The notes under the pieces: model-generated
Told to the model about the DNA's origin: nothing
The model's database searches: none
The model's input: only the letters and a program-made list of their open reading frames with translations
Part shown: piece after piece, positions 1 to 8,616 of the stretch
Layout: the number at the start of each line of letters is the position of its first letter
How positions within the stretch are numbered: the first letter of the stretch is position 1
Program-made: the position numbers and the translations under genes
NCBI GenBank assembly: GCA_949840805.1
Contig: CATKXR010000006.1
Location: forward strand, 62,001-126,000
DNA from: an uncultured Lachnospiraceae bacterium
GTDB lineage: Bacteria; Bacillota; Clostridia; Lachnospirales; Lachnospiraceae
Reading direction: 5' to 3'
Length of the DNA stretch: 64,000 nt

Positions 1-141
1 TAAAAGACATTGTTTTAATTCCGGATAAATTTTTTTGATCATCTCTATATCACCTGTGTACATGTAATATTCATATGCAAGGGATACTGTTTGTAAAATC
101 CACTCTGTTGGCCAGGGCAGGATCCTTTTGTTTTGATTCAT
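1..141 (-). pseudogene. Fragment resembling a helical-barrel glycosidase, runs off the window
   Basis: The minus strand reads open from an ATG at 141 to the window edge. The 47 visible residues include WPTEWILQTVSLAYEYYMYT followed by GDIEMIKKIYPELK. A W...YTGD...YP pattern of this kind is seen in six-hairpin glycosidases such as rhamnosidase-like enzymes, but the piece is too short to assign. It overlaps, in another frame, the small membrane ORF at 71-235. The two may be one gene broken by a frameshift in the A-rich stretch near 125-140. The continuation lies beyond position 1, so gene or relic cannot be decided here. Confidence 0.35.
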
Positions 142-235
142 TTTCATCAGGCGCTTTCCTGACAATTATTAAAATCGTTATGCCAAAAACCATTAAAATA
201 CAAAAGATAATAAATTTATAAACATCTGTTTTCAT
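71..235 (-). CDS. Small single-pass membrane ORF or N-terminus of a frameshifted gene
   Basis: A 54-codon reading frame starts at 235 behind a strong AAGGAGG site (239-245) and ends in TGA at 71. Residues 7-25 are a hydrophobic helix (FIIFCILMVFGITILIIV), followed by a charged tail. The start overlaps the end of licD by 20 bases, which fits translational coupling in the operon. The last part overlaps the glycosidase-like frame at 1-141. This could be the membrane anchor of that protein, separated by a frameshift, or a true short protein. No family is recognised. Confidence 0.4.
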   Translation of the reverse strand: MKTDVYKFIIFCILMVFGITILIIVRKAPDENESKQKDPALANRVDFTNSIPCI

Positions 236-1127
236 GTGCCTCCTTTATGTATCTGCTCAACTCTTCATCCATTTCAATGTGAATTTCCATCAGCTCTTTT
301 TCTGATGGAAAAGGTATTCTTTTCTCTTCAGGCGGCAGTTTCATATAATCGTGATAAGTTGGGACAAGATAGGAATCATAATTTTTTACAGCCATAACTG
401 TCATATTATCAAACTTAATATCCATATAACCGTTTGACAGAATATCATTTTCCAAAACTCCTATTCTTCCAAGATATGGCTGAATCGTATAGTATCTGCT
501 GTTCTCATCATACTTTAATCTCTCTTTAACAAACTTTAAGTACTGTCTGTTCCAGATTGGAATATAAATCATAGATATCAGCTTCAAAACAGGATAAAAC
601 ACAAAAAATGGAATAATTCTCAGATTCCGAAGCAGGCTCTTACTTTCAGAAAATGATGGAAGATGAAATGATATAGAAGCTTTTGCCCTGCAGGCAAGCA
701 TTCTATACTGTTTCAATGTATCTTCTGCATAGGATAAATCATCACCTAAAAAATCGATTGTAAACACATCGATACCAAACAGCTGATTATCGCTTTTTTT
801 ATCAATAACCTTTGCACATATACTGCCAAAAGCCCTTTTAAATCCTTTCCTTTTATAAAAATGGCTGGGAGCATAATTCAGATAGAATCTTCCGTTATAC
901 TTTTTAAAAGCGCTTTTTAATTTCTTAAATTGTTTCCAGGTAACGGCAACATCGACATCGCCATCCCATGGTATAAAGCCGCCGTTTCTAACTGCCCCAA
1001 GCAAAGTTCCATCAAGAATTGTATACTTGATATTATTTTTTCTGCATAGATCATCAAAAAAATATAGCATACCTCTCAAATATTGATGATATTCGTTCAT
1101 GGATCCAACTTTTTTTATTTTAGCCAT
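216..1127 (-). CDS. LicD family phosphotransferase
   Basis: LicD proteins move a phosphodiester-linked group, classically phosphocholine from CDP-choline, onto cell-surface glycans. The hallmark is at residues about 36-62: DGTLLGAVRNGG then FIPWDGDVDVAV, close to the family consensus of DGTLLGAVR followed by FIPWDDDIDI. The protein is about 303 residues, normal for the family. I chose ATG 1127 because TGGAGG lies seven bases upstream (1135-1140); a longer frame from 1151 has no such site. It is the last complete glycan-modification gene of the operon seen here. The kinase and nucleotidyltransferase domains encoded at 12476-14572 could supply a nucleotide-activated donor, but the actual group transferred is not shown by sequence. 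Confidence 0.85.
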   Translation of the reverse strand: MAKIKKVGSMNEYHQYLRGMLYFFDDLCRKNNIKYTILDGTLLGAVRNGGFIPWDGDVDVAVTWKQFKKLKSAFKKYNGRFYLNYAPSHFYKRKGFKRAFGSICAKVIDKKSDNQLFGIDVFTIDFLGDDLSYAEDTLKQYRMLACRAKASISFHLPSFSESKSLLRNLRIIPFFVFYPVLKLISMIYIPIWNRQYLKFVKERLKYDENSRYYTIQPYLGRIGVLENDILSNGYMDIKFDNMTVMAVKNYDSYLVPTYHDYMKLPPEEKRIPFPSEKELMEIHIEMDEELSRYIKEAHENRCL

Positions 1128-1190
1128 TTTATAACCTCCATGCAAAGTCATGATAATGCCTGCTTCCTATAGCTGCCTTATCTGCCAAGT

Positions 1191-2627
1191 TTATTGCTTT
1201 GTGGGAATAAAAGCCTTAATTACCCTAAAATTTAAAATTCCATAACACAATGTGCTAATGAAAACTGTGCATAACAGCCGAATAAGCACATTCACAATCA
1301 AATGCTTAAATGCTATACTGATCACAAGAATACATATACTTGTAACGATTGCCCTTAAATATTTTTTTCTGACATTCGGTGTATTTAATTCCCTTTTAAC
1401 ATGATATACACAGACCAACATTACAGACAGCTCCGCGGCCACTGTCGCAATGGAGGCGCCATTTTCTGCAAAAATTGGAATTAAAATGGCATTTAGTACC
1501 AAATTAACCCCCGCTCCGGCACATGTGGATAACAACACGAAGATTTCCTTTCGCATAGGTATGAATACCTGATTATTGAAAAGAACAGAAACTGGTATAA
1601 TTAAAACGATAGGCGCCAAGATCCTGGTTGTCAAAAAGGCATCCGTGTATTGGGTTCCTGCAAATACCGTAATAATCTCACTTGACATCATTATAATTCC
1701 AAAAAAAGCAGGCACAGTTATAAAAATGATAAATTCCTGCGCCTTATTGACAAGCTTTTCAAATTTTTTTATCTCTTTATCATAATAATAAGATAACCGG
1801 GGAACTAAAACCGCCCCCACAGAACCTATCACAGAATTAACAAGCCTTGGTATTTTTATAGAGGCGTTATATATTCCAACAGCATAATCTCCTTTAATAA
1901 AACCAAGCATTGTTGTATCTAACATTGTGTATAAATCGATAGAGACAAGCATCGCAAACAGAATAAAAATCGGTCTTATGTGTCTCTTGATATCAAGTTC
2001 CTCTACATGAATTTTACTGACTATTTTCCGTCTGAAAATGTATATCCAGTTGAAAATATTTGCGCCATTTGTTGAAAACAAAAGAATTACGCTGTATTTT
2101 ATGCAGTCCTCTCTTTCATGAACAAAAATAAGTACTGCTGCCATGCAAAACAGTTGAATCAGTATGGATCTTATGGACATATATCTATATTCTTCCCTTG
2201 CCCCAAGAACCCATTCATTGCTAAAGCCGCACAATATAAGATTTATAGAATTAATCAGCAATAAGGTCCGATATTCTGCAAGACGGGCAATAGTAAAAAT
2301 CGTAATAAACAGTAAAACATACGAAATAACAGTTGTAACAAGATTGATAATGTTTATTTCCCAGAAAAATTTAGAAAATTTATATTTATTGTCAGTTATC
2401 CTTGCACTTTCTCTTATGCCATAGTAACTTACCCCTAACGATGCCAGTAACGAAAAATAAGCCACAAAGTTTCGGACAAACGTCACACTGCCCATATCAT
2501 CAACATTAAGAATCCGGGCAACATATGTAAAAATTATAATAGGATAAGCAACGGAAAACAGTGTTCTTATGATATTAAAAATTATATTTTGCTTCACTTT
2601 CTTTGCTTCACTCTGGCTCATATACAT
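1191..2627 (-). CDS. wzx: Polysaccharide flippase, Wzx/PST type
   Basis: A 478-residue polytopic protein with about 12-14 hydrophobic segments and the N-terminal pattern KQNIIFNIIRTLFSVAYPII of the polysaccharide transporter family in the MOP superfamily. Such proteins flip undecaprenyl-diphosphate-linked repeat units across the cytoplasmic membrane. Length is typical. TGGAGA upstream sits four bases from ATG 2627 and ten from ATG 2621, so either start is possible. A Wzy-like polymerase is nearby, as expected for Wzx/Wzy-dependent assembly. No chain-length regulator was seen in the window. Confidence 0.88.
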   Translation of the reverse strand: MYMSQSEAKKVKQNIIFNIIRTLFSVAYPIIIFTYVARILNVDDMGSVTFVRNFVAYFSLLASLGVSYYGIRESARITDNKYKFSKFFWEINIINLVTTVISYVLLFITIFTIARLAEYRTLLLINSINLILCGFSNEWVLGAREEYRYMSIRSILIQLFCMAAVLIFVHEREDCIKYSVILLFSTNGANIFNWIYIFRRKIVSKIHVEELDIKRHIRPIFILFAMLVSIDLYTMLDTTMLGFIKGDYAVGIYNASIKIPRLVNSVIGSVGAVLVPRLSYYYDKEIKKFEKLVNKAQEFIIFITVPAFFGIIMMSSEIITVFAGTQYTDAFLTTRILAPIVLIIPVSVLFNNQVFIPMRKEIFVLLSTCAGAGVNLVLNAILIPIFAENGASIATVAAELSVMLVCVYHVKRELNTPNVRKKYLRAIVTSICILVISIAFKHLIVNVLIRLLCTVFISTLCYGILNFRVIKAFIPTKQ

Positions 2628-2645
2628 GTATCTCCATATTGATTG

Positions 2646-4598
2646 CTATTTTATCAGCCTGTGTTTTGCAACAGTGCCTATAATATGAGCGATTATCCCC
2701 AATTTTAATTTAAACAATAGAAGTTCCAGCTTCTGTACCATTTCAACCTTATTGTTTACTGCAATTCTGCAAATTTGTTGAAACTTATGTCTTGCAGAAA
2801 ATCCTTCATTACCAAAATCTCCAAAATTCATATCCATTCTGGAATTCATATATTCCATATGATTAAATCTTTCTTTCGTTATATCAATACAAAAATACGT
2901 CTGAATTTTTAATAGTGCCATCTCGGCAATCAGGTCATTTCCATATTGGCTTTCCAATTCAATACCGCAATAGATAGAATAGAATTCCTCTATTATTTTT
3001 TGTTGCATAGGTTTAACAAATTCATATAATTCCGATTCCCCTTTGCAAAACTCTTTTAATATTGCTCGGTTTGCTTCATATTTTAAACATCCTCCATGAT
3101 CCGCATACAGCAGTCTTTCTAACATTCGGTAATTGATACGATACACTTCATAACCTTTTGTTTTTACAGGAAAATCAGCAAAAATCAATCCGGCCTTAAA
3201 ATTATTTTTCGTTGATCTTACATCTCCAGCCAAACCATAATAATAACCTGATAATATATATTGCCCGTCAAAAATCTTATATAAACAATCTTGTATGCTT
3301 CCCTTCCAGCCAATATCGACCACAGCATATTTTTTTCCTGGCTCTGTACAAAGTCCTTTTGACCAGAAATAATTCTTTGCCTCCTGTCTGGCCTTAAGCC
3401 TTTCTTCTTCATAGACAGAAATAAACCTTTTATCGTTTTTTAATCTTCCGAAAGTATTACTTTTAAAAAAATTACTTTCAACCTTTTCAAAGTCGTATTC
3501 ACCAGTTAAAATCGGGACACAACGCGCAAGAATACCCAAACTGTCTAAAAAATCGTTTAAACTCATTGCAGATGTTTTCGTCTTTAGATAATAAAAGTCT
3601 TCGGTATCTATCTCTGATAGAGAAGGGAGGAATGTGGACTTCCTGGAAATATTGATATAAAGACATTTAATATTTTTTTCATTACAAAAGCTTAGATATT
3701 TTTCAAAAAATTGTTTTAATATTTTTCCTTCCCTCGAAAAGAACCATACTTCTTTCAAATTTTCTTTTTTCAATTCTTTTAATAATTTTTCACAAAATAA
3801 AAATAACGAAAAACAGTAATTTGCAAATGGGATATGGCTTTGCGTATTATTTCTATATATATTCATGAAACCACTATACATACGGTTGATTTTTCGTGGT
3901 ATAATTTTATAATTATATTGATATGCTTTCATACCCATCTTTTTAGGAATCATATAATCACTTATATGATTATCTCCTAACATTAACATGTTCTCATATG
4001 TAATCCCTGGCAGTAAAGTACGCAAATCGCTTAAGACATGTTCATACAGATGACCGCTGCTTTTTCTTAATCCGAAATCAGATGAAACATATATTCTATC
4101 AAATAAAAAATCTATATTCCGCATTTTAAACAAATCGTACAACCAGTTGCCAGACATGTAAAAATCCGATATACAGACAAACATTTTTATGGATTTCTTT
4201 TTCTGCTTTAATTTCTCAACCAGTTCTGAATTTACTATGATCACACTATTTTCTGCTTTTATCATATTTTCTTTAAGAAGGCATATAAATTCATCTAAAG
4301 AAAAGGGAATCATCTCATATAAGCCCTTAACACGTACATACATTTCTAAAGCTATATCATAAAAAGATATTTCTTCCATTAACATTTTCCTGGCTCTCTG
4401 AGCCGTTATCATTCTGCTTAAATCCCATATTTCTTTTATTATTTTTTCAGGAAACGGCAACTGCTTGGAAAGCATCCTGCACCATATGTTAAGAACTTCG
4501 TCAGCAGAACATATTCTGTGAAGCAAAGTGTCAAAACAATCCATACAGATTACTTCTATATTTCCATTATTGAGATTTCGCTCCTGCCCTAATGACAT
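2646..4598 (-). CDS. HAD-superfamily-like protein of polysaccharide loci
   Basis: A 650-residue protein beginning with a HAD motif I at residues 19-27 (MDCFDTLLH). The next expected blocks are also visible: SDFYMSG (motif II-like, near residue 145) and GLRKSSGHLYEHVL then LMLGDNHISDY (motif III/IV-like, near 190-215). About 400 further residues follow that are not a standard HAD cap; they include YAVVDIGWKGSIQDCL. Large HAD proteins of this build recur in capsule and O-antigen clusters, and their substrate is generally unknown. AGGAGC lies upstream of ATG 4598. It lies between the wzy-like and wzx-like genes with gaps of 11 and 18 bases. Confidence 0.7.
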   Translation of the reverse strand: MSLGQERNLNNGNIEVICMDCFDTLLHRICSADEVLNIWCRMLSKQLPFPEKIIKEIWDLSRMITAQRARKMLMEEISFYDIALEMYVRVKGLYEMIPFSLDEFICLLKENMIKAENSVIIVNSELVEKLKQKKKSIKMFVCISDFYMSGNWLYDLFKMRNIDFLFDRIYVSSDFGLRKSSGHLYEHVLSDLRTLLPGITYENMLMLGDNHISDYMIPKKMGMKAYQYNYKIIPRKINRMYSGFMNIYRNNTQSHIPFANYCFSLFLFCEKLLKELKKENLKEVWFFSREGKILKQFFEKYLSFCNEKNIKCLYINISRKSTFLPSLSEIDTEDFYYLKTKTSAMSLNDFLDSLGILARCVPILTGEYDFEKVESNFFKSNTFGRLKNDKRFISVYEEERLKARQEAKNYFWSKGLCTEPGKKYAVVDIGWKGSIQDCLYKIFDGQYILSGYYYGLAGDVRSTKNNFKAGLIFADFPVKTKGYEVYRINYRMLERLLYADHGGCLKYEANRAILKEFCKGESELYEFVKPMQQKIIEEFYSIYCGIELESQYGNDLIAEMALLKIQTYFCIDITKERFNHMEYMNSRMDMNFGDFGNEGFSARHKFQQICRIAVNNKVEMVQKLELLLFKLKLGIIAHIIGTVAKHRLIK

Positions 4599-4609
4599 TT
4601 CTCTGCTCC

Positions 4610-5863
4610 TTATCGATTTATTATATACAATTTTTTTCTGATCGCCATTTCCAATATCCAGGCATACAATATTGAAAACGGATATACTGTCTGGATCAGT
4701 TTGAAATCATAAAAGGTAAATAACATAATCATTCCAATCATGGAATTACAAAATACCCGATGAAGTCTTTGTGCTTCTCTGTCATACAAAACACCAAGAA
4801 GCAAACCAAAAAACAAGCTCAAAAAAATTATGCCTCCCATTCCAAAATCACGATACATATTTCCAAAAGTCGAAAACACGTTTGATCCGCCTTCCACATC
4901 CATTTGAACTATGGAATGTCTTTCGCCCAATCCTAAATATGATAATGTATTAAGGACAGGACGAAAACACAGAACTCCGTATGAAAACTGATTTGTCTTT
5001 AATAAAAGACAAAAACTTATAATTGGAACAGCTATATAACCCGTAAATGTACCTATAACAATCCCCAGATAGGAATGATACCTGTATGCGAGATAATCCC
5101 TTTGAATGCCTATCAGTATAAGCAGCGCAGAAAAAAGTAATATTACCCATTTGGCATTTTTTTTAATAATCTCAAATTCAAATTTCTGATTTAACGAAAA
5201 CTGTGAAAAAGCATATACGATTATAACCAAATGTACAATAAAAGATTCTTTTGACATCGTCACAACACTATTAATAAGCATCACTAAAATTGCATAAATA
5301 AATTTAATCCTGATATATTTACATTTCAATTGAATTGCCTTTGGAAAAAGGCAACTGATAACCATGATATTCATTGAAATAAATAAACCAAGGATCATAG
5401 AAAGTCTTGAGCCTGTTCTATGTAAATACTGGTTTCTTACCCATGTGCTGCTGATCAAAATGGCTTTCACCGAACCGGCAATACGATAGACCTTCGCAAA
5501 TGTCATCAAAAAATCAACAAGAAGCAAAATACATAGAAGATTTATCAAGCTATTAACTATATTTTTATTATAATATACTTCATGTCTCTTTTGCACAGTC
5601 ATATTTTCTGCTATCTTTATCGGCGTTCCGATGGAAAATGACATTAAAAATACAATAGTACCTATAAATATCCACATTAAGCCTGTGTTAAGTTCTTCTG
5701 TCGATAATGTACCATCGCTTACTGTAAATATACATGCAAAACATACTGGAATGATCGCTGCCAATAAAGGATTAAGAAGCCTCTTATATTTTTGTATACT
5801 AATGTAGCAGATTATAATTGCAGCTAATATCAAGATTGTCAAATATAGATATGTAACAAACAT
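4610..5863 (-). CDS. wzy: O-antigen/capsule polymerase, Wzy-like
   Basis: A 417-residue membrane protein with roughly ten to twelve hydrophobic helices and a larger external loop in the second half (around RPVLNTLSYLGLGERHSIVQ). Low sequence conservation with this topology is typical of Wzy and related oligosaccharide repeat-unit polymerases, which join flipped repeat units on the outer face of the membrane. Its position beside the flippase and several glycosyltransferases supports the role. GGGAG precedes the ATG. The assignment rests on topology and context rather than a signature motif. Confidence 0.75.
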   Translation of the reverse strand: MFVTYLYLTILILAAIIICYISIQKYKRLLNPLLAAIIPVCFACIFTVSDGTLSTEELNTGLMWIFIGTIVFLMSFSIGTPIKIAENMTVQKRHEVYYNKNIVNSLINLLCILLLVDFLMTFAKVYRIAGSVKAILISSTWVRNQYLHRTGSRLSMILGLFISMNIMVISCLFPKAIQLKCKYIRIKFIYAILVMLINSVVTMSKESFIVHLVIIVYAFSQFSLNQKFEFEIIKKNAKWVILLFSALLILIGIQRDYLAYRYHSYLGIVIGTFTGYIAVPIISFCLLLKTNQFSYGVLCFRPVLNTLSYLGLGERHSIVQMDVEGGSNVFSTFGNMYRDFGMGGIIFLSLFFGLLLGVLYDREAQRLHRVFCNSMIGMIMLFTFYDFKLIQTVYPFSILYAWILEMAIRKKLYIINR

Positions 5864-5910
5864 CTAATACGGCTCCCTTCCACATATTGCTAATTCAATT
5901 AATGCCAAGC

Positions 5911-6720
5911 TCATAATCCAGCCACATACTTTTTGTAAAAATAAAGATTTGCTTTTTTCATTTCATCATTTATTGAAAGATTACTTAATTTCATACTTCC
6001 ATCTTCTTTATGATGTATTATGATTTCATCAAATTGACCTGTTTTTATACCAGCTTTCTGGGCTTTGTAAGCTAATACACCTTCTTCTGCAAATAAAAAC
6101 ATATTTTCATCATATACCGGATAGAGCGTATCAATCACAGTATGAGACATCATTAAAAAACTGCCATGTGCTTCATATATCCTGTAAGGCTTCTTGTTAA
6201 ATTGATGTATCATTACTGCAACTTTTCTAATAAGCTTATTTATTCCGATTCCCAACATTAATAAAAACTTATTGTTTTTTTCAAATCCCATGAATTCTAA
6301 TTTTTCTGACAATTTATTTCTTATCACACCCATTGGATTCTGATATCTTCCAGAAGCAGTAATGATACGAGGGGCAATGATACCATATTCAGAATGATGT
6401 CTTATAATATCATCATTAAATTTTCCTATTATAATGTCTGGATTAGAAATAATGATATATTCAAAATTAAAATTTTTTTGTGCATATTCTATCCCACGGT
6501 TATTTCCATAGCTATACCCTTTATTCTCAATATTAATAAACACACAATCGCTGTCTAAGGCAATCTTTTGTATTTTCTCTCTCGATTTCTCATCATAGAA
6601 TGCGTTCACAACAATTATTTTTGAATTTGGAATCTTGTCATAAACACTGCCTATACACTCTGTCAGATCTTTTACATTTCTATATACAAGAACTACAACT
6701 ACATATTTATAGTGATCCAT
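5911..6720 (-). CDS. Glycosyltransferase family 2
   Basis: A 269-residue GT-A glycosyltransferase. The N-terminus has the Rossmann-like nucleotide-sugar fold (YVVVVLVYRNVKDLTECIGS, then KIIVVNAFYD). EYIIISNPDIII near residue 90 is the equivalent of the metal-binding DxD region, and MFLFAEEGVLAYKAQKAG near 220 resembles the acceptor/catalytic ED block of rhamnosyltransferase-like GT2 members. ATG 6720 is preferred: AGGAA lies just upstream and the family domain starts right there. The longer frame from 6771 would overlap the acetyltransferase gene. Donor and acceptor are not predictable from sequence alone. Confidence 0.82.
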   Translation of the reverse strand: MDHYKYVVVVLVYRNVKDLTECIGSVYDKIPNSKIIVVNAFYDEKSREKIQKIALDSDCVFINIENKGYSYGNNRGIEYAQKNFNFEYIIISNPDIIIGKFNDDIIRHHSEYGIIAPRIITASGRYQNPMGVIRNKLSEKLEFMGFEKNNKFLLMLGIGINKLIRKVAVMIHQFNKKPYRIYEAHGSFLMMSHTVIDTLYPVYDENMFLFAEEGVLAYKAQKAGIKTGQFDEIIIHHKEDGSMKLSNLSINDEMKKANLYFYKKYVAGL

Positions 6721-6742
6721 TCTATTTCCTGCTTTCCTGGGT

Positions 6743-7333
6743 TTATACCCTCTCCCATTCATGCTTTTCAAGGTTATAAATCTTGATTAATTTTGCTGGC
6801 ACACCTCCTACCATCGAATATGCTGGAAATGAATTTGTAACAACAGCTCCTGCAGCAACAATACATCTGTCACCGAGCGTAACACCTGGAGTAATAATTG
6901 CATTTTCACCTATCCAGCATCCCCTTCCTATCGCCACTGGCTTAGCTTCCAAGGGAGTATCCGCATACGATTCCGCAATCTCCGGATTAGTTCCATGATT
7001 TTCGGAAGTAATAACAACACCGCTTGCAATCAGAGAATTATCGCCAATTATGATCGAAGCTGCGGCCATTGTTGTAAAATGATATGCTATATAAACGTTA
7101 TTTCCTATTATAATGCCAGGCTCGTAATACCCCCCCCGATATTCGGAAACACATAAAAAACGGCTGTCTTTTCCAATTGTGCTATGGGAACCCATATGAA
7201 AATTGCGAATACCCTTCATATTCATTCCGGGGCCTATATAAAAATTTCTTGTGCCTTCTTTGATCAAATGGGCAGATACAATGGGATGCATTACAATTGT
7301 CAAATATTGTTTCATTAATTTCTTTATATTCAT
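6743..7333 (-). CDS. Hexapeptide-repeat acyltransferase
   Basis: A 196-residue left-handed beta-helix acyltransferase of the WbbJ/LacA kind. Hexapeptide turns run through most of it (IIIGDNSLIASGVVITSEN, then IGRGCWIGENAIITPG), ending in the usual VVTNSFPAYSMVGGVPAKLI. The catalytic His is probably in SENHGTNP. It likely O- or N-acetylates a sugar of the repeat unit from acetyl-CoA. The codons for residues 66-68 (Arg-Gly-Gly) contain a run of eight G (C8 on the plus strand at 7130-7137), unusual in so AT-rich a gene and a possible slippage site; as assembled the gene is in frame. Confidence 0.87.
   Translation of the reverse strand: MNIKKLMKQYLTIVMHPIVSAHLIKEGTRNFYIGPGMNMKGIRNFHMGSHSTIGKDSRFLCVSEYRGGYYEPGIIIGNNVYIAYHFTTMAAASIIIGDNSLIASGVVITSENHGTNPEIAESYADTPLEAKPVAIGRGCWIGENAIITPGVTLGDRCIVAAGAVVTNSFPAYSMVGGVPAKLIKIYNLEKHEWERV
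7130..7137. repeat. C8/G8 homopolymer tract inside acetyltransferase gene
   Basis: Eight C on the plus strand, eight G in the coding strand, inside the acyltransferase reading frame. Loss or gain of one base would truncate the protein near residue 70. The same tract length is found at 7637-7644 and 15795-15802. Confidence 0.9.
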
Positions 7334-7337
7334 TTCT

Positions 7338-7989
7338 TTAACCCGCTTTATTTATAGTCTGTTGTTGCAGTGGGAACGTATATACATTTACTTTTGCATT
7401 AAAAAACACAGGCATTTCCTTTTCCAGTATCATTCCATGTGATATTAAAATATTTTCCTGTCTTGGATTGTTATATATAATATGAACCGTTCTGTTATTT
7501 CTTGAAATACTTTTTTTAATATTTTCTACTAAAGATATCATAATATCATCATCCCAAAAGGGATTTGACATGTAGAAATAATTGTACTTATCAAAATCTT
7601 CATAATTTCGTGCATCTCCTGCAATAACTGTTACCACCCCCCCCTAGTTTAAGAACATTCATGTTTTGCCTGGCAATATCAACCATTTCCTGTATATATT
7701 CAAGTCCGCAAATATTTTTAAAAGGAAACCCGGCAAAAAAAGTCAGCATTTTCCCTTTACCACATCCAATATCCAAAATGGAATCCATTTTCGTGATATT
7801 ATTTCCAAAATATTTTCGTACAATATGCTGTGTCCTTGCCGTTGAAGGAGCGCCATATTTTATGCCCTCTTTTGTGCTTACCTCTCTGGAAAAATCCAGT
7901 CCCCGGTTCCGGTCTCTGTATTTAACATACCAATTTATAATTTTCCCCAAAGTACAATGATATATTTTCTTAATAATCTCCACTCTCAT
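7338..7989 (-). pseudogene. SAM-dependent methyltransferase, out of frame at a G8 tract
   Basis: The first part (7989 to about 7645) encodes a class I methyltransferase N-terminus with motif I DILDIGCGKGKML preceded by a helical segment. It then runs into eight G, stays in frame for a few codons (GGGGNSYCRR) and stops at 7600. In the next frame the protein continues convincingly from the tract: VVTVIAGDARNYEDFDKYNY, then FYMSNPFWDDDI, ending at 7338. With seven G the two parts join into one protein of about 216 residues. So the gene is OFF as assembled, either by phase variation or by a sequencing or assembly indel. It would methylate a glycan or a sugar-nucleotide intermediate; the substrate is unknown. 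Confidence 0.85.
7637..7644. repeat. C8/G8 tract at the methyltransferase frameshift
   Basis: Eight C on the plus strand. Seven would restore the methyltransferase frame. The frameshift lies exactly at the homopolymer, which fits slipped-strand mispairing. Confidence 0.9.
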
Positions 7990-8035
7990 ATTTCCCCCTC
8001 AATGCCCTTTTTCCAATTTGATTCCTATTATGAAA

Positions 8036-8551
8036 TCATACCATAACACACATTCTAAGTACGTCAACATAATTTCCATTCCGATTGAAAGCTTCTGATT
8101 TCAGCACAGCTTCTTCATGAAAACCGGATTTTATTAAAAGTTCAACTTCATCAGGATTTTCTCTAAAAACATAGGAATAAACTTTATGCATATTGTATTC
8201 TTCAAATGCTTTCTTTAAAAGTTGCTGAATCGCAATTTTCTGGCTCTCTGTATTCCATTCCTGGTCATCGCTGGTAAAAATACAGAGTTCACAACGGTGA
8301 TTACCCTGATCCATATCTTTTAAATATACGGTAGCAATCGGGTAAGAAGAAACTCCAAAATCTTCATCCACTCGTTCTACAATAAACTGTTTGTATTTTC
8401 CTGTCTCAATATACGCATGATAAAAATTCTTGTTAGACTCCAAAGTCACCTGGCTCTTGTCAAAGCAGTGATCTTTTACTTTATCCGAATTACGCCATTT
8501 TACGATGTTAAATCCGTCCTCTTCTCTGACAGGACGTAAAAAGATTCTCAT
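8036..8551 (-). CDS. GNAT-family N-acetyltransferase
   Basis: A 171-residue RimJ/RimL-type GNAT protein: it opens with IFLRPVREEDGFNIVKWRN, has a central strand-helix region, and ends with the typical KSGFHEEAVLKSE and GNYVDVLRM blocks. ATG 8551 is preferred because AGGAGG lies nine bases upstream; a longer frame from 8623 would overlap the aminotransferase stop. It follows directly after a DegT aminotransferase gene, so it may acetylate the amino group that enzyme installs on a nucleotide sugar, as in Fdt/Vio-type pathways. That pairing is inference from adjacency. Confidence 0.8.
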   Translation of the reverse strand: MRIFLRPVREEDGFNIVKWRNSDKVKDHCFDKSQVTLESNKNFYHAYIETGKYKQFIVERVDEDFGVSSYPIATVYLKDMDQGNHRCELCIFTSDDQEWNTESQKIAIQQLLKKAFEEYNMHKVYSYVFRENPDEVELLIKSGFHEEAVLKSEAFNRNGNYVDVLRMCVMV

Positions 8552-8616
8552 TTCCTTATACCTCCTAAATGTCCTTCGTGAAATCCCGTATACCTTACAG
8601 GAATACTTACCGCCTT

